64,000 bases of DNA from Asterochloris sp. CNOR1 (taxonomy: Eukaryota > Chlorophyta > Trebouxiophyceae > Trebouxiales > Trebouxiaceae), in contig OZ017756.1 of the NCBI GenBank assembly GCA_963969365.1, positions 248,001-312,000 of the forward strand, given 5' to 3'. The translations under genes were made by a program, and so were the position numbers. The notes beneath the pieces were generated by a model. It did no database searches. It was given only the letters and a program-made list of their open reading frames with translations, and had not been told where the DNA came from. Positions 57,601 to 64,000 of the stretch are shown here, in pieces. The stretch's first letter is position 1. Every line of letters starts with the position of its first letter.

Positions 57601-59495
57601 GACAGCAATGTCTTGCTGACCACTAGTACAACGTCTTTGGCCCCTGTCTGCTAGCAAGTCATCTCCTCCTCCACTGTGAGAGGCCCCCAATTTGTGCAGT
57701 ACCTGCCACACCTGCACCCATGGCTAAGGGCCGGTCTCAAGCCAGCTGAACTGTCTCAGCCTGTGTGCCTCCCCCCAGCCTAGCCTCACTGAGCCTGTGG
57801 GTGCACCCCCCTGCAGGAAGTCATCATCATGTCCAACGCCTGTGACACCTGTGGGTACCGCAACGCTGAGGTCAAGGCTGGCGGCGGCATCAGCGAGCAG
57901 GGCAGCACGGCCACCCTGGCAGTACAAGAAGAGGCGGACCTGCAGCGAGATGTGATCAAGTCTGAGCACGCCACAGTGGAGGTGAGCTGTTGAGCTGCAT
58001 CAAAAGCAGATTTCGGGCGCCCTCTTGGAGGAGATGAAGGCTTCAGCTTATCTCAGGACGCAGGGCAGCCCTGTCGCCCCGGCAATGCAATTATCTTGGG
58101 CCAGGAGGAGGCTGACCTGCAGCGAGACAACGTCAACCCTGAGCAAACAAGATGAAACATACAGTCAGCACTGCTACCTCAGTGCACCACCAGCCATTTT
58201 GTCCCGTATATGCGGATTGGCTTTGCCTCTTGAATTTCATAAGCTGCCCTGGAGCAGCTGTCCTGCACTTGTCCCTTGCAGCTCAGGCCACGGGCCATTG
58301 TGGGTGTCTGCTGCTCTTGCCAGGAAAGTCCAACTTTCACGCCCAGGTTGGGCCACTGTGTGCGCTGGCCCTCATAAACCATGCGAATTCTGTTTGCGCT
58401 TTGCAGCACGATGCTGCCGGCGACAGACTTGGTGTCACTCGAGCTGGCTTGCACTGTACCGAGCCCCACTTGAAGCACTCAAAGAGGCATGCTGCTGCTT
58501 TTCCCTGAGCTGTGCTGGGCCTCAGCACAATCACTGGACAGCATCAGATTGGGCAGGCTTACGCAATGCCATCCACTGTGTTTGGCGTTTATGCTGCTTA
58601 AGCAGGCCTGTACGCGTACGGCTGCAGGTGCCTTGGAGGTCCTGGGACGGGGAGGGATTGCTCCGCACTGAAGCAGCGCCTTTACTGGCAGCTTGCCAGC
58701 TCTGCCAGGCCTGACCCATGGTCTTCGTCTCCAGCTGCAGGTCCCTGAGCTGGACCTGGAGCTCAGTACAGGGACCCTAGGGGGTTTGGTGACTACCGTG
58801 GAGGGCCTGCTGGACAACGTGGCCACCGCACTTAAACAGATGCAGAGCTTCAACCTGGGGGACAGCGCACAGCAGCTGACGAGACAGAAGTGGGGCGACT
58901 TTTTCAAGTGAGTGTCGTTGTTGGTGGGATCACAGTGGCAGACATATACCGCGCTGCTAGCAACTGCCCCTACATAACGCACATGAAGTGGTGGAATTCA
59001 TGAAGTGAGACCTGCTCTGCAAAGTGGTTGAATGGGCGCACGCAGCAAGGCTCATGGCAGGTGACAAGCTTCAGAGAAAGGTTGTCGTTGGAGAGTCAGC
59101 TGGAAAAGCAGCTGTGCAGCCACCAGCATAGGCTCACATTTTCTGCCGCCCTGCCAGCGCAAAGTTGATTGATTGAAAGGCTTTGCGGCAGCTTAAACGT
59201 GTACAACATGGACTTGTGCCAAACAGCTCATGGGTTGTGCTGACAAGTTGCGATGCCCTGCTGCAGGAGATTGGATGACTGCATAGCTCTGAGGCAGCCC
59301 TGGACGCTGGTGCTGCGGGACCCCCTTGCGAACAGCTTCATAGGGCCTGCAACTGATCTGGCGGATGTAGACTCAGACCCCAGGCTGCGTGTTGACAAGT
59401 ATGACAGGTCAGCAGAGGAGGACGAGCACTTCGGCATTGACCACCTGCGCCAGCACGAGGAGCTCAGCCAAGACACGCAGAAGCCTTCCTCATGA
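54634..59495 (+). CDS. ZPR1: Zinc-finger protein ZPR1
   Basis: Conserved eukaryotic zinc protein that binds, and in yeast acts as a folding chaperone for, eEF1A; moves between cytoplasm and nucleus. Ten exons: 54634-54738, 54863-54948, 55043-55135, 55412-55540, 55860-56043, 56540-56665, 56918-57154, 57817-57981, 58741-58907, 59267-59495; all in phase, 506 aa. It has the family's two halves, each a C4 zinc finger plus an alpha/beta domain. First half: CMNCYQN...[46 protein letters not shown]. Second half: [12 protein letters not shown]...[56 protein letters not shown]. Intron 3 has a GC donor. Exon 7 could start at 56817 instead, because a near-duplicate of its 5' end (GTGGCCACGCCTGAGAC) lies about 115 bp upstream. 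Confidence 0.95.
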
Positions 59496-60128
59496 CCTGG
59501 GCGGTTCAAGATAGACACCAGTGGCTGCCTGCTGTCGCTCTGCTGTCCTACTGTCGCTCTGCATTGCACCAACTCACAGGGCCATTGTAGACTTGCACAG
59601 CACCTCAAAAGCCTGACAGGAAGATGTGAAAGCTGGCTTTGCCCACAGTTGCTGATGTTTAGCAAAACAGATGTGTTTGCTGGTGATGATCGATTCACTT
59701 GGTCGACCATACAAAATGCTAGTGATCACGGTGGCCAACAAGACCAGCAGCAGGCACTACACGACCAACGGTGTGGCCAGGCAGCTTGTGCAGCATGACA
59801 AGGGCACAACAGCTGCCTGGGCCATCTCATAGGTCCTGAGGGTGTGTGTGCTGCTGAGTCAGAGAATTTGAAATACTTGGAACTTGCATTGTTAATGAGT
59901 TCTACAGATGGCACTGCACTTGGTCTCCGTCACGATCCTGGGCTCTTTGCTAGCTTACTAACTCTGCAAAAGATGAGTGGAAGATCAAGATGAGATGAGC
60001 TGGAATGTTTTGCATGCAGCTCTGTAAGAGAGAAGGGCACTGCAGGCAGAATGGCCTGATGTAACATGTAGCTTTCACCTTCTGTGGCTGGAGGCTGTTG
60101 AACTTGACAGTATAGTGCAGTCTCTCAC
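59496..60128. other. Convergent 3' region of ZPR1 and the FAD monooxygenase gene
   Basis: Should contain the ZPR1 3' UTR and the terminal exon and 3' UTR of the minus-strand gene. A minus-strand frame ending at 59726 is in phase with the last traced exon but does not look like a family C-terminus, so the terminal exon stays unresolved. Confidence 0.35.
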
Positions 60129-63100
60129 TGTCTTCATAGGTTGCACCATCATGGCCATTCTTGACAACATCCTGGATGCGTGGGGTGCGCTCTGCCTCAT
60201 ACCTGCAGCCAGCTTGGTGAGAGCATCAGCGCCAAGGACAGACAGGCAAATAGGGCACTTCACTGCACACAAGTCAACATACCAGCCTTGCACAATGCCG
60301 CAATGTGCTTAAGGCGCATGGCCTAGATTGCACACTAACGTGCTGAAGCGCTTTATTTACAGGTTCACATGCGATGGCAGCGTGCAGGCACAGCAGAAGC
60401 TGCCTCAGGGAAGCACATGAACCTTCGCATAGACTCTGCATTGAGACCGCCCTGCTGCAGGTGCCACGCCAGCACGGCCGCATCCTCCAGCGTCAGCATC
60501 ATACCCTGGCCTGCAACGCAAACACCATGCTGGAGGGTTTGCCATTCAAATCGCGCTGACCTTTACTGCCTGTCGAGGGTGGCAGACACTCTGCCAGCAA
60601 GAGGTGTACGGTGTTGAGTTTGGGATAAGCAGTGTGCCCGAACCCCCCTTTAGTCAAGAAGTGCAGCTGCGCTGCCAAAGAGGCGCGAACAGGGCCCGAG
60701 TTGCTGGTCCATCTGTTGGCAGCCTAAAGCCATGAGGGCTCACCGTTTGGGATAGTGGCGTGCATGGAGTCGCCCACAAAGGTGACCAGGCCCTTGCCCC
60801 ATTGCCTGGGCAGGCTGTCGATGTCCCTCATGTACAGCCCATGCTGCGTGATGGTGCTGCAGTCTGTGTTGGCCACCATGCTGCGCATTTCCTCAGGGTA
60901 GTCTGCGAACACCTTGAGGCAGTTCTGCAGGCAGCATGGATGTCTCATAGGGGAGTTGCTCTGCTGCTCTTTGAGAGGGTGCAGCATCAGGAACTTCCGC
61001 AGCCCAGGCAACGCAGTCACAAGGATGGCAAGGCAGATCAGGGAGCGAAGGCTGGGCACGGAGTCTGCAATGCCATACGTTACTGGTGTGTTGGCCAACG
61101 GCTGGGGCAGGAGTCTCGACACCTTAAAAGACCTCTGCAGGTCTCACATAGTCGGATGGCCCCTAAGGCAAAGTAGGGGCGGCGTGATCAGCATGGAGGG
61201 GCAGCAGTCTTGGCATATCACAAGATAAAGTGCCGCAGGCAGCACATGTGTCACAGCGCTTTGCAGCCTTCCCAAGGCCAGCAGGCTTCGCGCATACACA
61301 GGATGGAGTCCTGCAAGCAGCACATGTATCACAGCGCTTTGCAAGGTTCCCAGGCAGCAGCAGGGTTGTGCCTTGTACCTGCCTGGCATGATGACCACTT
61401 TGCACTGTGTTCTTGACAAGAGCAATGCAGCCCCCAGTCCAGGCAAGCTGTTTGAAGACCTCTCAGAGGGGCCTGGGGTGAGCCCAGTGCACACCTGCTG
61501 AGCTGAGAGGTCTGCTGCCTCATGGTGCACAGACAGCATCTGCTTGGTGTCCGCATCAAAGGTGATGCCTCTGGCCTCCAGCTCCTTCAGGGGGGCCACG
61601 CACGTCCAGGCAGCGCCGTGCTTGCCACACTGCAGACAGCTTCAGGACTTCAACAGTATGGAGGTGCCATGGGCTGACAGCCAGACGACCTGATCCCAGA
61701 CTGCAAGCTGCACCATGAGGAGCGCCATCTGCTCACCATACCACAACGTGTTTGCTGCAGCTGGGGTGTATGTGTGCTGGCGCAAGAAAGCAAGAATGGC
61801 AGCAGGAGCCATGTCATTTCTTAGCAGAGGGGCTCACCGAGAAGCGCATCGCAAACTGAGGCCTCAACCCATCCTCTCGAGGGGGGGAAGTCCAGATCCT
61901 GAAGAGCATGCGGAGTCAGGCAGCAAGGCTGTGAATGTCTGCTGCCCTCTCAGAGCCACTGCTGCCATGTGCAGGGCAAGCTGCAGATCCGTGCCCTACG
62001 TGTCGAGCGGACATGGCAGCGTAGCTCTGGGCTTTCCAGGCTGCAGAGTTATTGCAAGACCGGGGCACAAGCCACTGCCTGTCAGGTGCATGCAGGCCCA
62101 GCAGGCATGGCGCATCTGCGGAAAACAGCAGTGCCTGCACCAAGTGGGGGCAGTGGCTTGCCTGACTGACAGACTCACCAGGCATCCTCTGCGCTGTGCC
62201 CCTCTGGCTGAGCTTCTCTGGCGCGCCACCTGCGGTGCAAAGTGACCAGGCTTGCCCACTGCCACCTTCAGCTCTAAGTCAGCCGGCCCTGCTCCATGAG
62301 ACATAGGCTGACACCCACACTTTGATGGGACATGAGACATAGGCTCACTAGGCCCTCTGGCAGAGACCATGGCAGGATGGATGCTGTCACACTCACTCCG
62401 CTACCAGCCGCATGAGGCAGAGTGCGATCTGAGCAATGCTCCAGAGCCACACAGTGCCTGCATCAGCATCAGCTGCCTACAGCAGAAGCACAGTCTCCCG
62501 CAGGCTCACATGACTGTCCCCGCAAAGTTTGGGGGGCCATCGCCCAGGCACTGCTGGCGCAGGCGGCTCCAGTACCCGTCGCAGATCACAAGCGCACTGC
62601 CCTGCACAGAGTCGCCCTGCTGGAAATGCAGGGTCACGCCCTCATCGTCCGTATCATAGCGCGTCGCCTGCATGGGGATGTGAATGGTCTCCCCGGTCCC
62701 ACCAAAAGATAAAGACACTTGGGCCAACCCTTATCAGTCAGTTTCTTGATCAACTCCAGAGTCAGACATGAGTGCACTCGGAGTCCAAGTCAGGGCGCCA
62801 CCAGGCCTACGCCTGCAGAGGCGTGGTGACCCTACCATAAAGAGCACATTCTGGCTGTGGTAGGGGCCCGACCATGGAGATAACTGCTTGTGAATTGCAT
62901 TGGGTCCTGTCAGAATAGCAGTAAGCAGCGTTCAGCAACACACAGGGCTGTTTGAGCAATGAGACAGATCACGGCTGCCACCTACACTGAAGCGGTGGGG
63001 TATGGCAAGTGCGACACCTTGCGCTTAAACAGCACTGCAGTGCCACCCTGCTAGGCATGGGCAATTGCTGAAGAGCAGATGTGGCTGTGCCTCACCTTGT

Positions 63101-63974
63101 GCTCAAATTGCACCAGGTCGGCCACAGGTTCATACAGAGCCTGCCTGATCTCGTGCCACCCTGTTAGGAAGGGCTTGTAGCCATAGCGCTTTGGCAGGTC
63201 CCCTACGTAGTCGTGAGGTGGCATTGCTTCCGCCTGCATGAGGGGTGGAGCTGTGTGGGAGCAGAGGAAGTTTGTGTGACATGCTGCGCCCACCAGCAGC
63301 ATAGGTGACTCTAGGGCGGGACAGCCTTAATGTGCACCTCCACAATTGCTGTAGCTGGCTGGAAGCACAGGTGCAACTGGGTTTGACGCATTCTAAGCTG
63401 AGCACCGAAATGCACATTTCAGTGCATGGGACGTTGGACAGTTGGTGCAGGTGACACTGCCTCTGTCTCCAAGCTGTGCCAGACCTGGCGGATGGACAAT
63501 GCTCGAGCATAGCGGAGTGCCTCCATCTGCAAATGGCAGGGTCAGTGCAGGCAGCCGAAGCAGAGCTGGACAGTCTGAGGGCGCCATGCATTCCCCTGCT
63601 GCGTGGGCCATATTGCAGGGTCAGAGCGATAGAAGCATGACTTGTACCAGTGAGAGACTTCAAAACTGCTGTTGCGTGTTGGAACCAGCCTGAAGGCCAT
63701 GGCCCTGCCCGGCAATGAGGGGAGCAGTGTCGAGCTTGTGTGACCGCCAGTACATTAAATCCCTGCTAGACAGCAGACGGGCAGTGCACTACAAAGCTTG
63801 CCTTCTTGCCGTGAATGGTGAAGCGCTTGAGGTTCTGAGGGGGTGCTCCTCCATCGCGCAGCCTGGAAAGAAAGATGTGCCAAGATCAAATGACAGACAC
63901 ACCAACATGCCACACCCTTCTGCTGTGGCATAGGAGCTGGGCTGCACTCGGCCTTTGGAGGTCAGGCGCACCAC
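60129..63974 (-). CDS. FAD-dependent monooxygenase, zeaxanthin-epoxidase-like group (5' end outside window)
   Basis: Flavoprotein aromatic-hydroxylase-fold monooxygenase. Exons traced: 63862-63802, 63526-63485, 63233-63096, 62667-62510, 62229-62179, 61898-61838, 61629-61495, 60924-60744, 60510-60423, 60202-60129, consecutive and in phase. Evidence: DEGVTLHFQQGDSVQGSALV then ICDGYWSRLRQQCLGDGPPN (the xxDG motif), TVMWRAREA, and the second FAD motif GKGLVTFVGDSMHATIPN joined to GQGMMLTLEDAAVLAWHL, then YEAERTPRIQDVV. The GDSxHA form resembles zeaxanthin epoxidase, but the typical PNLGQGGC is shortened to PNGQGMM. The N-terminal GxGxxG lies beyond the window and the last exon was not found. The first traced exon uses a GC donor (AAG|GCAAGC). 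Substrate unknown. Confidence 0.8.
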
Positions 63975-64000
63975 CCTGAAACATCCACAACGGGCAGCAG

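Overview
The window is nuclear DNA of a green alga (Chlorophyta), most likely a flagellated chlorophycean. Evidence: intron-dense genes with TGCAG acceptors and GTGAG donors, moderately GC-rich and CAG/TGCAG-rich DNA, a radial-spoke (axonemal) gene, plant-type VTC4, eS1 and ZPR1 proteins, and an AT-rich insert carrying chlamydomonadalean-style plastid repeats ('gcgaagcaag', 'gtgctaccttcgg'). The order-level assignment is inference. Exon models were traced by hand by following splice sites and reading phase; wherever a CDS is called complete, all exon phases add up.

Layout. 1-2948 (-): radial spoke RSP8/RSPH14-like armadillo gene, 3' end outside the window. 4090-5312: nuclear plastid DNA with an rps3-like reading frame. 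5509-8538 (-): VTC4-like inositol/galactose phosphatase. 9606-11435 (-) and 11693-16698 (+): a divergent pair, a TLC-domain membrane protein and an ABCG half-transporter. 17498-17618: a tRNA-Pro(AGG) gene interrupted three times. 17815-21170: tandem duplication of a ~1.65 kb unit with a hypothetical gene. 21-26 kb: poorly resolved, repeat-rich, with inverted and direct duplications. 26936-28472 (+): RPA1-like fragment with an exon-derived hairpin intron. 29564-29708 (-): U6 snRNA with a 38-nt insertion. 31202-35158 (+): DCN1-like neddylation factor. 35412-39745 (-): ribosomal protein eS1 (RPS3A). 40409-41825 (-): small plastid membrane protein. 41970-46478 (-): four-CxxC zinc protein. 46509-51305 (+): coding-complete APE-type LINE with two ORFs, followed at once by a tRNA-Cys-like sequence. 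53000-54321 (-): F-box/LRR-like gene with an in-frame stop. 54634-59495 (+): ZPR1. 60129-63974 (-): FAD monooxygenase, 5' end outside the window.

The genes do not form a pathway; this is an ordinary eukaryotic mix of housekeeping, plastid, ciliary and transport functions. What stands out is how sequence is inserted and copied. Several introns contain serial degenerate copies of the adjoining exon-intron junction; one intron is a reverse-complement copy of the exon before it; and two small RNA genes (tRNA-Pro, U6) carry insertions at places where eukaryotic RNA genes normally have none. GC-AG introns also look over-represented.
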